NCBI RefSeq assembly: GCF_000204055.1
Contig: NW_006768770.1
Coordinates: forward strand, 48,353 to 112,352
Direction: 5' to 3'
Source of the DNA: Melampsora larici-populina 98AG31
Taxonomy: Eukaryota > Basidiomycota > Pucciniomycetes > Pucciniales > Melampsoraceae
DNA: 64,000 nucleotides
The notes beneath the pieces were generated by a model. That model was not told the DNA's origin. It searched no databases and worked only from the letters and a program-made list of their open reading frames with translations. Below, in pieces: positions 1-11,677 of the stretch (positions are counted from its first letter, which is position 1; each line of letters begins with the position of its first letter). The position numbers were made by a program, and so were the translations under genes.

Positions 1-826
1 AATGATGTGTTAGTATCAATCAATCAAATATATTCGAGTGTTTATCATATTATTGGCCTGAGGAGAAAGAGGAAAATGAAAAACATAGACGGCACGTAGC
101 TGATTATATAGGCGTCCAGCTGGCAGAGGTGGCGACAAAGGCCATAGAAATCTCGTGACGTAGGTCAAGACCCCCAAAATGCCGCACCGATATTGTTATC
201 TAAAGGGCATTCGACGCAATCAGCAAGGTTACTATTTGATTTTGTTTGATATCAATCGAAGTTTTAAAAAGAACTTACCCAAATATTCAATATCCAGCCG
301 TATCAGATGGTATCAGGCCGGTGTTGTTTACAATGGCGTCATTGATTGGAATCGAATGGATCGGATGGAATAACCTAATCGGAATATAAGTCGAATCAAA
401 AGCTAATCGGATTGTCGAACAGGTCACGAGGTGTGTTGTTGGCGAGATGAAAAGATTAATCTGATCGTGTTAGGGTCACCGCTGCATATCGCTTTGAGGC
501 GGTGTCGCGGGGCGGTCTTGGCAGTCGCTCAGCTACATACGCAGTCCACTACATGACAGCCCACGAGAGGGTATCACAGGCGGATCGCCAGGCCCCGATA
601 CATGAAATTTTTGCAGCGACAGCGGGGCGGACCGCCCCGCTGTCGCCCCGCCTGCGCTTTTTGCAGCGGATCGATTCAGGCGTTGATTGAGTGATTGAAG
701 AATTAGAATTGTGCCATAGAACCGAAAGAAAGTGTTTGTTATGATTCACTGAAAGGTTTACGATTTGTAAGATATGATGAACTTCATTTGAATCCGACTC
801 TTCGGAGGGCATTTGTTCGTGAACAC
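1..826. other. Left-edge stretch without a supported gene
   Basis: Only short frames occur and none has splice support or a recognisable motif. A GC-rich, partly palindromic block lies around 500-680 (GGCGGGGC/GCCCCGCC-like runs), unlike the A+T-rich surroundings; it may be a fragment of a repeat. Nothing further can be supported. Confidence 0.5.
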
Positions 827-989
827 TAAGGGTACTCAAAGTAAGTATGTACGTGTACATACTTTTTGCTATATACTTTTTTTGGCGGGGAAGGCGAGGC
901 CAAAAGTATATTTTTTTTCTTTGTCCCCGCCAAAAAAAGTATGTAGCGAAAAGTATGTAGCGCTACATACTTTGCTTTGAGTACCCTTA
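827..989. mobile_element. Small foldback (MITE-like) element
   Basis: The ends are inverted copies of each other: TAAGGGTACTCAAAG at 827-841 and its complement CTTTGAGTACCCTTA ending at 989. A second nested inverted pair (TTTTTTTGGCGGGG near 879-892 and CCCCGCCAAAAAAA near 925-938) makes the element a long hairpin. If the outer TA is the target duplication, the element is 829-987, which would suit a Tc1/mariner-type non-autonomous element. It has no coding capacity. It lies about 260 bp upstream of the RRM gene at 1250. Confidence 0.7.
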
Positions 990-1249
990 CTGAAGATGAT
1001 CAAGATGATCGACACTGACAGGCTGGCAGGCAATTCTAAGTGTGAAGTGGCGGTGCAGGCGGTGCTATTCTGAGATGACACCGCCCCAATGTAAGTTTGA
1101 TGTCGTCACCGATTTCACGTGTCATGAAGTGATCCGGATTTGACTATAAATCAAGAAATCTTTCCAAAACCATCACTTCAACTTTAATCTTCACATTCTT
1201 ATAATCTTCATATTCACTTCCTTCACCTTACTCAAATCAATCATCAAAC

Positions 1250-2334
1250 ATGTCTGATTCATCCGATTGTACCATTCAAGTCTCAGGTCTGGGTCCAAGT
1301 ACCACTGAAGAAAGTCTAGGTAAATGATTCTTATCAACTTATCTTTCGATCATACAATCCAAAGCTCATCCTCATTCTCATCACCTTTTCACTTGTAGAT
1401 CAATTCTTTTCATTTTGTGGCAAGATCAAATCCATCACTCGTCATGAAAAGACAGCCACGATCGTATTCGAAAAAGCTTCAGCTGCTAAAACCTCCTTGA
1501 TGCTCAATGGTGGCACTTTAGATTCGACTACCATCACCGTCACTGGTACTGAGTCGGCTACTAGTGCAGAAGACTCCAGTCCGAACCCTGTTCGACCTGT
1601 TAGTGCTGAAGGTGATGAAGTTAAACAAGAGGATAAACCGCGTTCAGCGATCGCAGCCGAATATCTTGCACATGGGTACAGTCACATCACTTCTTCAATT
1701 CGATTCTTTTTACTTGTCTTGAGCCTGAGGCTTACATTTCTCACATTTATTTAATTTTTATACTTATGAAGATATGTGTTAGGTGATCAAGCGATCGCTA
1801 AAGCTATTGCTCTGGATCAACAACATGGGATTTCCAACAAGTTTTTAGACTATTTCAAAAAGATTGACACAAAGTTTAAAGTCAGTCGTCTCTTTATTTT
1901 TCTTCAAAACACCTATACTGAAGCTTAAAATTTCTAACCCTTTGTGTAATTCAATTAAATCAAATTAGATTCAAGAAAAATCAACACAAGCATCAGCACA
2001 AGTCACCACCAAAGCCCAAGCTGTTAATAACCAAACAGGTGCCACCAATAAATTAGGTTCACTCTTTTCAATGGGACGTCAATACTATGAAAAAGCTTTA
2101 TCTTCATCCCAAGGTTCAAAAGTTCGAGAATTCTATACAAAAACCTCTAAACAAGTTTTAGATGTTCATGCAGAAGCCAAAAGGATTGCAGAAGAAAAAG
2201 CCGGTCATCCAGTCTTTGAACCACTTAAGAAATCAAATCAACCTAAAACTACAACTTCAACTTCAGAAGAAGTTCCAGGTTATGATCTTTCAGATGAAGT
2301 CGTCAATGATAATCAAACGGATGTTAAAAAATGA
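1250..2334 (+). CDS. vip1: RRM-domain protein of the Vip1 family
   Basis: Four exons: 1250-1319, 1399-1675, 1772-1880, 1969-2334 (273 aa). The N-terminal 90 residues form one RNA-recognition motif: IQVSGLGP is the RNP2 strand and TATIVFEKASAAK the RNP1 region. The first codon after intron 1 (Asp24) is split G/AT. A conserved block AHGYVLGDQAIAKAIALD follows; it appears only if intron 2 ends at 1771, so that acceptor was chosen over the AG at 1782. The C-terminal third is Lys/Gln/Thr-rich with helical segments around FSMGRQYYEKAL. The arrangement matches fungal Vip1-type proteins (S. pombe vip1), whose exact role is poorly defined; RNA binding is inferred from the fold. Spacing to the convergent lipase gene is about 0.9 kb. 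Confidence 0.88.
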
Positions 2335-3249
2335 ATTTCCGATTCTTTCTTTGTAATCATTCAATCAAGTTAACTCATCAAATTCTTTATTGTAATCTGC
2401 TCAAATCACATGTATATATCTGATAAGAAGTCATCTTCTTCCTTTTGAATGTATCCCCTTGATAAGGCAATCTGTAGGAATTGCTTGGTGGAAATTTAGT
2501 CAATGTCTCTTTTGAACATGACTTCCTGACTGAACAATAACCTTGTCGATAAGCTTTGATTTTCAACTCCCAACGCCTGTGGTTTTCCACTCTATGTGCC
2601 CTCTTGGTCTAAGCTAAAAATCTCATGGACCGGGCTGTACCACTGAATGTTAAAGCGAACATTGAATGTTTGCACAGCCTCCAAATGAATGGGTCTCAAG
2701 CCTCACTCTGAGCCTCAGAAATCTATCTGTTGAAAAGATTAGGTAAATAAGGTAACCTGCTGAAATTGTTGATTCCTATGATCATATCAAAGATCCATTC
2801 CACAGATCCCATTAACATCTTTCATCTATCTTACCAATGTCACAAAGATATTTCTTCCTTACCATTTAAATATTAACTCAATTTACCTTAATCATTCTTT
2901 GATCAAGAGATTTATCAAAGGAGTTCTGATCATCATGACATATTCACCTAATCCGCTTCCCAAGCTCTGCATCTGTTCCAACTTCCAAATATCTCAAAAA
3001 AAAATCAATCCTTTTGATGAAAACCTCAACATTTTGTTTATTCAACAACCAAAAACATTCAAAACCACAATCATTGCTGGATACAAATTACATTGCCTGT
3101 ACTTGAAAAAAAATCAAACCAGTCAAAATATGATAAAAGACTACTACACACACACGTATATATATATAGGAAGAACCTATTACTTTCTCTCAATTCAAAC
3201 CTATCAAAAACAACAAACCAAAAGAACCATGCCAGAAAACAGAACAAAA
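2335..3249. other. Intergenic region between convergent genes
   Basis: This A+T-rich spacer lies between the 3' ends of the RRM gene and the lipase gene. No coding frame with motifs was seen. It presumably contains both 3' untranslated regions. A short AT/TATA run occurs near 3157-3170. Confidence 0.6.
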
Positions 3250-4853
3250 TCAAACATGTGATTTAATCCAATCAATAATATAATCCATGAAAATAATCTT
3301 ATCATTTCCAGGTTCATTATGCATCTCATGATAATACCCTTCAAAAGTCTACAAGGCAAGAAAAAAAAACAAAAAAAAAGATTAAAATCATCAAAATTAA
3401 TGATACAAAGTTTTAATAAAAAAAGGAAAAACTTACCTTGAAAGTTTTGTCTTTTGCATTTGTTTTCTCCATTAACTCTTCAGTAGCTTTACAGGAAGTA
3501 ACCTACAATCCAAACCAATCCAAAAACCACCCATCAATTCTGAGATCCAAAAAAAGATTGATTTGATTTGATTTTAGTTAACCAAAAAGACCAGAACTTT
3601 CTTACTTTATCACCTGTACCATGAACAGCCAAGATCGGCAAGGATTCAGGAAACCTAACATAATCATGATCAAGTAACCCTTGACCACCAAGAATCATAT
3701 CGGCAATCCCTTTAAACTGAACCGAAACCATCCGTAAGACTACTACCGAAGAATGATCCATCAACTTGAATGGGTCAACTTACGGTACCTATTGGTGCAC
3801 AGAGTGGATCGTTTGCATATTCTTCTTGGATCACTGGGTCTCTACATATATCCTACCAATCGATCACATAATCAAAAGTGTGAGAAAAGTAGTCAAACTT
3901 GTTGATCATCATCTAGTTTCGAACGATTCCGTTCACTTACCTTTGATGCCACTCCGACCTAATCAGTACCAAAATCCCAAAGAAGTCGAACCCCAATCAA
4001 CATCAACAAAAAGGTATTGTAAGATGCTAAAGTGAGTGAATGTGTACAAACCTTTAAAGTCAACTTAGGTAAAACAGCTCCCACAAAGCTACCGATCCGA
4101 ACAAACATTCCCGGAGCAGCAACACCAGGAGCTTGTTGTATCAAAGGACTCGACAAGATCGTTCCACCAGTAATCAAAGCACTAGAAGGCAAAGGAACGT
4201 CTCTAGTAAAATAAGCATAAGTCAAACCTCCTCCCTTATTATAATACCAATCCAACCGTTCCAGAAGATCAAAACGTCATCAGTCTTAAATAAATCACTT
4301 TGGTGATAGGTTTTTTTTTCAGATGATCAAAGAAACCTTACCATACTATGACCCATAAGAAAAACTTTGGTAGAAACCAATCTAGCTTCTTTTTCAATAA
4401 AATAATCCACATCTCTTAAAGCTTCAGGCCAAGAAGTTTGTCCTTGAGTCTTAGTTTTAGCAGCAGTTTCACCAAACCCCTTATGTTTTCAAAAAGTAAA
4501 GACCAAGATGTATCAGGTTTTGAAAGATTGAATGGAATTGAGTTGGGGGTGGAAAAGACATACACGTTGATCGAATGCAAAGACTTCGATTCCAGCTTCT
4601 GCATATCTACTATAAACATGATCATACCTAGAAATATGTTCCATAAATCTAATGACAAGAGAATCATTGATAGATAAATGAGTTTTTGTGATTTGGTGTT
4701 CAATTGAAGATCATAGTTTTTAGTATTAACATACCCATGAATAAAGATTAGTTTAGCAATTGTAGTGATTTGATTTGAAGGAGACCATCGTTTTGTATAA
4801 AATGAAGTTTGATTGGGTCCTTCTTGCCATTCAACTTGAGTTTTAAATGACAT
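3250..4853 (-). CDS. Monoacylglycerol lipase (alpha/beta hydrolase)
   Basis: Nine exons on the minus strand: 4853-4735, 4648-4564, 4479-4342, 4234-4052, 3958-3941, 3852-3784, 3716-3606, 3502-3437, 3348-3250 (295 aa). Expected role: hydrolysis of monoacylglycerols to glycerol and fatty acid, at lipid droplets or membranes. Visible motifs are LIFIHG with the oxyanion-hole HG near residue 40, FDQRGFG, the nucleophile elbow GHSMGG (Ser113), VHGTGDK (Asp240) and YYHEMHNE (His270), which form the Ser-Asp-His triad at family-typical spacing. Exon 5 is only 18 nt (VGVASK), yet both neighbours fit in frame. An in-frame upstream ATG at 4913 would add 20 Ser/Thr-rich residues; the ATG at 4853 is preferred because it gives the usual family length. 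Confidence 0.9.
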
Positions 4854-5855
4854 TTTTGTGGAAGTTTGAAAAGAAGAAGTAGATAAGGATCGATGATGAC
4901 TTGAAGTTATCAAGATGGTTTTGTGTACAAAGTGAAGAGTTAAATTCGAAACCGATTATACTTAAACCCGTCATTCTCTCTCTCTGACACTCTGTACTTG
5001 ATCATCCAACTCTTTCTCAGTTTGATTAACTTGTTCATTCATCTGATAATTGATTCCCCTTAAGATGAACAACTTCTTTCTGAGAATCTACCTCCTCATG
5101 TTCTTCATTCAAGATTACCTTTTCAAACTATCTCATATTCTCTAGAAATTCATCAAAACTTAAATCATCCATACATAGAAGAACCCAATTGAATCTATAA
5201 AGTTGAGCAATTCATTTAAACAAGTCTATCAAAAATGGGATTTGGTGTTAAACTTAAATTGGTAAATAAACCAGATTGATTTTATAAAGAATATCACTTC
5301 CAATGAATTACCAATTGTACACTTCAACTGTCTTAAAGTTGGAGATGATATTGACATTACGCTTAGTAGAGCAATCTCAGTTTGTCGCCACCTTGGTTTA
5401 CTAGTCTTTGACTGTTCAATAGATGCTAAATTAAAAGAGGACTTCATAGATCTTTAATTAACACTCTTGAGTGAATTCTATCACTAGACAATCTGTCTAT
5501 GGAAGGAGACCTTCATCCTCGAGCAGATAAATCATAACCAAAAGTCTTCATGAGAAAATAGCGCGTTCAAGTTGGCATAGTTTAGTTAGAGAAATGGAGA
5601 TAGAGAGAGAAAAAAAGATAGCAAAACAAAACAAAACAAAACAAAAAGAATCGATCATCTGCGTATAGCTCACACAAAAGCTTCTTGGATGGTAGAATCA
5701 TATCCCCCAAACTTTATCAAATAAAAAATGAAACCCATCAAATTGACTTTCAAGAAGCTTGTTCCATTTAATACTCTCAATCTATTCGCATTTTAATAAT
5801 CTAAAAAGATTCGAGAACGAGGATGATGAAAACTCGACTCGTGTGATTGTAGAGC
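4854..5855. other. Intergenic region, no gene seen
   Basis: Upstream of the lipase and downstream of the V-ATPase gene. It contains a (CAAAA)n-like short tract near 5622-5648 and pyrimidine-rich promoter-like sequence. Only short frames without motifs were found. Confidence 0.55.
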
Positions 5856-6898
5856 TCAGCACTTTGGAAAATGAATGAACAGATCAGTATCTTTCGAGGA
5901 GATGATGATGATGAGATTTAAAAGACTTACTGGAGGATGTTGGGATCCACGAGTGTTTAGAATCAGAGCCACAATAAGCCCATAGAGACCCAAGACTTCA
6001 GCAAAAATCAAAACCAAAACCATTCTAAAAGAAAAGCACCAAAAGAAGTTTTCAATGAGAAAAAAAAGTCAAACCACAAGATTTAGGGTTCATGATTCTT
6101 ACCCCACAAATAATCGTGGTTGTTGAGCTGTACCTCTTACACCAGCATCACCCACAATTCCAATAGCGAAGCCAGCTGAAAGACCAGCCAATCCGACCGA
6201 CAAACCTGCTCCTAATTGAACAAATCCTTGGTAGAGTGGCATGGGAGATTGAAGTGATCCAGAGATCAAGACCGAGACCACCAGTCCATCTGAAACCGAA
6301 TCCAAACAGATCAGATTAGAAACCAAAAGGATATCAGAAAAAACGACGAAAAAACAAACTTACAGATCTGGATGGATTAGCATCATGAGAAAAGTCGTCA
6401 GTTAGTCAAGTCAACTCATCGATAATGATCATGCTAAGCATCATCACAAAGAGACTTACAGCAATAATACCAGCCATAACAACAGGCACGATACATTTCA
6501 TCATCTACCATCAAACCAATCACATCAACCCATCAGAATCTCAATCAACAAGCACGAACTGCAGATCTAAAAGCTTACCAGATCAGGCCGAAGAACACCC
6601 ATAGCACTAATACCTACACCAGATTTCGAAGTACCATATGATGCACCAATACACGTGAAAACGATGGCGGCAGTGCATCCCTAGGATTCAGAAACTCTTC
6701 AATCAGTCATCGAATGTGAAAATCTTTGGAAAGGAAACAAAAAGTGTAAGATCACCATGGCTCCAAAGAAAGGCGCATAGACAGGGCAAAGTTCGGAAGA
6801 CCTAAAGATTCAAGAAGATGAGATGAGAAAAAGTGAAAAAGATTAAGTGTTTGTGATTCGATTTAAGAAATTCAAATCGATCGATGCATGACTAACAT
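5856..6898 (-). CDS. vma3: V-type H+-ATPase proteolipid subunit c
   Basis: Eight coding pieces: 6898-6897, 6801-6756, 6680-6579, 6504-6460, 6367-6364, 6289-6103, 6024-5931, 5861-5856 (161 aa, the usual size). The product is the membrane-rotor subunit of the vacuolar/endosomal proton pump. Four hydrophobic helices are evident, starting [17 protein letters not shown]. The essential proton-carrying glutamate is in [11 protein letters not shown] (Glu138). The start codon is interrupted by intron 1 (AT/G), and one internal exon is just 4 nt (ATCT), needed to read IIA-IYGLVVS. The last 69-nt intron is open in the same frame; its removal leaves a C-terminal Cys, as in yeast Vma3. Vma11-type paralogs are similar; the length and N-terminus favour the c subunit. 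Confidence 0.92.
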
Positions 6899-8046
6899 TT
6901 TGAATGAAATTCTTGGAAGACTTGAGATTGATGGTGGGTTTTGAAAGTCGATGTGGATTTGTTGTTGATCAGGTCTGAAGTCGTTTTCTAATTCAGAGTA
7001 GATCGAAACTTCAAAGTCAATCCATTTCATGAATACTCGCTGGATCAGATGTCACCTAGTTATCTGTATGTCACATGACCTGTCATTCAGCGTCACCTTT
7101 TAAATTACAAGTGTACTACTACTGGTGTGTATGTAATTCAGTGCTTCATGAATCATGAGGCCTCTTCAGGCCCAATCTTCTTTCCTGAGGAAAAACTACA
7201 TTTCATATTCAAGTCCATTGAGTTATGATGCATGGTTGAGCCTTTTATTTAATGATGAATTGCAAGTGAATGTTTGCATATGTTTCCCATTTCTTAACAC
7301 CAGACGCAAGATTAGCTACTCTGAATTCTTGCCTTTTTGGAAGAAGGGAGAGGTTTGATATCTCATTCAAAGTGTGATCTTTTGAAGGATTCAGATTGTG
7401 AGTCTGCTTTTTTCATCATCCTAACCACATTAATGAGAACTTTGATCAAACCAAATGGTTATGAAATTATAATGGTGTCATGATAGTCACATTAATGAAA
7501 TCAAACAAAACCATCATACTTGACCTGAGTTTCAAAAATGTATGTAGAGATGTTTAGTCAATGAACACGCAAGACATTGAAAGAAAGATGAAGCTTGATA
7601 ACCACCAAAGATATGTGAACAAATGTAAAGTAGATTGTTAGTAATATGCCAGAGGAATTCAATATTCATCTCAAAAGATTCAAGTAGTTGAAGCCAATGA
7701 TCATACATGAACAACAATGGAGGTAGGAATACAAGCTCTCCAACACCAGGTGAGACGTAGCCTCACAAGTCTGCATTGGCATTCTACCATCGGGAGCCTG
7801 GATACAGAGGCGCACCAAAGGATCCCTTTGGACCTCTCTTGATAGGAAAGTGTATTACCCAATACCTGCTTGTTGTCTCTTTCCAGAAGATAGGAGAGTA
7901 ATATCATTTTTAAAAATCAAAATGGCAACCAATATTTATGCAAGATGAAAAAAAAGTGAATGATTATTTTTACATTGAGATTTCTATATACTTATTCTAG
8001 CAACTTGCATTAAAACTGGGTATACTTACTCAAAAGATAAGATCTA
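6899..8046. other. Intergenic region, no gene seen
   Basis: About 1.1 kb lies between the start of the V-ATPase gene and the 3' end of hisHF. Only short frames are present. It likely includes the V-ATPase promoter (proximal to 6899) and the hisHF 3' untranslated region. Confidence 0.55.
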
Positions 8047-10115
8047 TCAACTTGGTATGATCAAGCTAGTTGATCTTACCAAAGTGTTTGATTTACTAAG
8101 ATGTTCTTTAACACTAGACAAGCTCACTTCATTACGATGAAAGATCCCAGCTGCTAAACCTGCTTCAGCTCCTGTAACGTTGAAAACTTGTTGAAAATGT
8201 TCAACTCTTCCTGCACCTGAGCTTGCAATCACCGGTATAGATACATGTTGTTTCACAAGTCGAATCAGTCGAAGATCAAATCCTGCTTTACATCCATCTT
8301 GATCAATCGAATTCAAAAGGATTTCACCCGCTCCTAAGGCCATCACACCCGTTGCAAGTTGTACGACATCTACCGGTCGTAGTTCTCTTCCACCCTTGAC
8401 GGTACATTGATACCAACAGAACTTCTCGCCGTTAGGCCCTAAACCGGTCGGAACCTCGATGCAATCACCATTAGTCGAATCCGTAGGTGATAATGGAGCT
8501 GTCAGATCAACCACGCTAGACTGATGTTCAATCGGGACCTCTTCAGGTCGAGAAACGTAAATGCGTTTAGGATCAATAGAAACCACTACAGCTTGACTTC
8601 CATAGACTTTCGAGATAGCTTCGATAGATGTTTCTCCAATCGATTCGCCAGCCAAAAGTTTCTCAACAGCCAAAACAGCATCTCCTCCAATACTAACTTT
8701 ATCAGCACCAGCTCTAAAGTATTCAGTAGCCACTTCAAGAGCAGTTCGCTTGGTACCATCAGGATCGAACGTGTCCCTTATTCCACCTCCAACACAGAAT
8801 GGAACAAAGACCGTCTCTGCAGCTTTCTGTAAGACACTGAGCATAGGTTGATCATGAAGTGGACAAGCTCGAAAGGATGTGATGTTGAGGAATGTAATCT
8901 CATCGGCACCTTCAACATAGTATCGACGAGCAAGCTCAACAGGTTTACCCAAATTACGCACTTCTCCTTTCGAATTCGTTGTTATTCCATTTGAAGTTGG
9001 GTTTGTGGTTGACTCCCGAACGTCGTACTGATCACCCTTAGTGACCACCAAGTCACCATCGTCATTTGCTCGTACATCCAGACAAGCGATAATACGTTTC
9101 ATGAGACCAGTTTGAGCAGTGAGAGCTTCAGGATCGATAGTTGTTCGAGATTCCAAACCGACTTCCAATACTTGAGGCGTACTCGGTTCTGATAACCATT
9201 GTCGTAAGATCTCAAGACCCACAGCTCCAGATTTTTCCGGGTGAAATTGGGTAGCAAAGATATTACCACGTCGAAAGCTACTCACAAATACTTCATCACC
9301 ATAACGTGTTAGAGTATTTGCCCAAGCATCTAATTCGGTTGTGTAAGAAACTCGATATGAATGTACAAAGTAAACAGCTGAATCCAGTGTGGTTGATTGA
9401 TGAGAGTGATTTGATTGAGGTGAGATTGAAATAGCACTGTTCCATCCGATATGTGGTACAGCTTTGGTGGCAGATGAAAACATGCTAACGTTAGCTGGAA
9501 TAACTCCAAGACCGGGAACATCAGGGTTTTCAGCAGATGAGAGACAGAGAGCCTAAACCAAACGCGACGTGAAGAATGGGGTCAAGTGAAGTATGTCAAT
9601 CAAAATCCATCTCGGACTCGGTATGCAAACTGAATAGGGAGACCAAAAAAAGTCGAATCCAAAGAATGAAGAATATAAAAGTGGATGGGTTCAAATTCTC
9701 CATACCTGCATTCCAATGCAAATACCCATATAAGGTTTTCCAGAAGCAATATACTGTTTCAAAGGTTCTGCGAAACCTTTTGCACGAAGCGCTTTCATTG
9801 CTGGACCAAAGGCGCCCACACCTGGGAAAATCAGTTTCTGAGCCGTCACGAAAAACCCAAAGATCGAATGGTAAGTGATCATTATAATTTAAAGTTTAAT
9901 CATGATTGGTTTCATACCGTCGCTTTTGTGATATCATCTGGTGAAGTAACCCATTTGTATTCGAAACCAAGGCTTTGAATTGAATTTGCTAAGGAGCGTA
10001 CATTTCCTGCTCCATAATCTAAGAGATAGCTTCGTGTGATAAGGTTAAAGAATATTTTCAATGAGTTTCGAGTTGACTGATCAAGAGATTGGCTAAAATT
10101 CATGACTCACATCAT
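8047..10115 (-). CDS. HIS7: Imidazole glycerol phosphate synthase, glutaminase-cyclase fusion (HisHF)
   Basis: Four exons: 10115-10111, 10029-9918, 9837-9706, 9552-8047 (584 aa). It catalyses the fifth step of histidine synthesis: a glutamine amidotransferase half supplies ammonia to the cyclase half, giving imidazole glycerol phosphate and AICAR. The N-terminal domain begins MIYLLDYGAGNVRS. Its nucleophile is Cys79 in YMGICIGMQ, with His187 and Glu189 in FHPEKSG. The C-terminal barrel has IACLDVRANDDGDLV, GDQYDVRE, VPFCVGGGIRD and VKGGRELRPVDVV. Exon 1 carries just ATGAT, and its donor gives Met-Ile on joining. Length is slightly above yeast His7 (552 aa). It is divergent from chorismate mutase over 323 bp. 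Confidence 0.95.
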
Positions 10116-10438
10116 TTGAAGGTTTTATGAATCTTGATATTGAGATTGGATTATATACAAAACTGAGATTGCAAGGTGAATGATATCTTGAAGCCCGATG
10201 AGGAAAAGTTTTGATTTGCAAAGAAAATATGCTGATCGGATATAAAGCTACATTACAGATGTCGTGTTTTAGACTTATAGAGAGTGAAATTGTATGTAGG
10301 CTGAGTTTGAGAGGAAATTCTAAAAAGAAGACATCGATCATATCTTCCAATCTGCCAATTCAGGCAAGAGGCAAACCAAGAACAAGCCAACCAGATTATC
10401 AACATTCAAGTCAAGTTCCCGTCAGTATCTATCAAAAG
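10103..10438. promoter_or_regulatory. Shared divergent promoter of hisHF and chorismate mutase
   Basis: Only 323 bp separate the two start codons (10115 on minus, 10439 on plus), so both amino-acid biosynthesis genes must be driven from here. A TGACTCA motif, the consensus for Gcn4/Cpc1-type bZIP activators, occurs at 10103-10109. It overlaps the splice donor of hisHF intron 1, so it could simply be part of the donor. Joint general amino-acid control is an inference. Confidence 0.45.
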
Positions 10439-11677
10439 ATGCAAGCCGAAGCGCCATTATCCTCAAGAAATGATCCAACCAATCTCGATAACATTCGACA
10501 AACATTAATGAGACTTGAAGATACAATCATCTTTCGTGAGTGAAATCCAAAAGCAATAGATCTCGGTAGAAAAAGATAACTGAATGATATGGAATCCTCT
10601 TTCTTAAAATGTTTTGAAAAATCATACGGTTCTTAGTTTTAATTGAAAGAGCTCAATTTGCTCATAATCAAGTCATTTATGAAAACTCTGATAAGTTTAT
10701 TGAATTACATGCCGATAAAGAAACTTCATTTCTAGGTTGGATATTGCGTCAAACTGAGACTATACATGGTAAGCAGTAAAACCCATTTGATTGTTTTTGT
10801 TTTGCTTCTTCATACTCATCAATTTCCCTCACGTTCCATGAATTTTACAAATTAGCAAAAGTTAGACGATATGAGTCTCCAGATGAATATCCATTTACAT
10901 CAATTAAAGAATTACCTGGATCAATCTTACCTAAACTAGATCAACCAGATTTTTTATATCCTAATACTGTCAATATTAATGATCAAATCAAAGGATTTTA
11001 TATTGATCAGATTGTAAAACCTTTGACAAATAAAGAAGGTCGTCCATCTGATGATGGTCATTATGGAAGTTCAGCTGTTCGAGATGTCGAAGTTTTGCAA
11101 GCAGTCTCAAGACGTATACATTATGGTCAGTCACGATTTTTGAGCAAATTCCATCAACCTAGTTCGATTTATGTTTCGTTCATATCTTCTAGAATGGGTT
11201 TCCTGATTCATAACTCCAATACGTCAAACTCTGAACTCTTACAGGAAAATTTGTTGCCGAGCGAAAATTTCGAGATCACCCTTCAAGATTCGTTCATCAT
11301 ATTTTATCTTCCAACACAACTGAGCTTGAAAAATTGATCACCGTACAACATGTGGAAGATGCATTGATTCGTCGACTCGAAGTGAAGGCAAGGATGTATG
11401 GTCAAGAAGTAGATCCGGCTGGAAAGCCAATCGATTATCGTGAGGCAAACAAAGTGAATGTAGAAGTGGTGGTAAAGATGTACCGTGAGTGGGTGATACC
11501 ACTTACCCGACATGTAGAGGTACGTGTTACTACTCGTGCATCCTTAAGCTGTTCATCATATGAGATGAATGACACTTACTGTTTTCTTGTCTTTTTTCTT
11601 AGGTTGAGTATTTACTACGTCGATTGGACGGTCTATCGAAAGAAGAAATCAGTGAACTTTCGAAATCAGATGATTGA
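10439..11677 (+). CDS. ARO7: Chorismate mutase (eukaryotic AroQ type)
   Basis: Five exons: 10439-10535, 10637-10768, 10856-11125, 11245-11519, 11603-11677 (282 aa). It converts chorismate to prephenate, the branch step to Phe and Tyr. The all-helical fold begins LDNIRQTLMRLEDTIIF. Further family blocks are RAQFAHN, SFLGWILRQTETIHAKVRRY, ESPDEYPF, the active-site/regulatory helix RRIHYGKFVAERKFR, and a C-terminal EVEYLLRRLDGLS. The frame is open further upstream to 10211, but the ATG at 10439 yields the usual short N-terminus. It is divergent with hisHF. Confidence 0.93.

Noticed and set aside
4854..4913. Upstream ATG of the lipase gene adding 20 residues
   Set aside because: Possible, since it is Ser/Thr-rich and could target an organelle, but the shorter form matches typical monoacylglycerol lipases. 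Kept only as a note.
10211..10438. N-terminal extension of chorismate mutase
   Set aside because: The frame is open but the added residues have no family counterpart and would consume most of the shared promoter; the ATG at 10439 gives the normal length.
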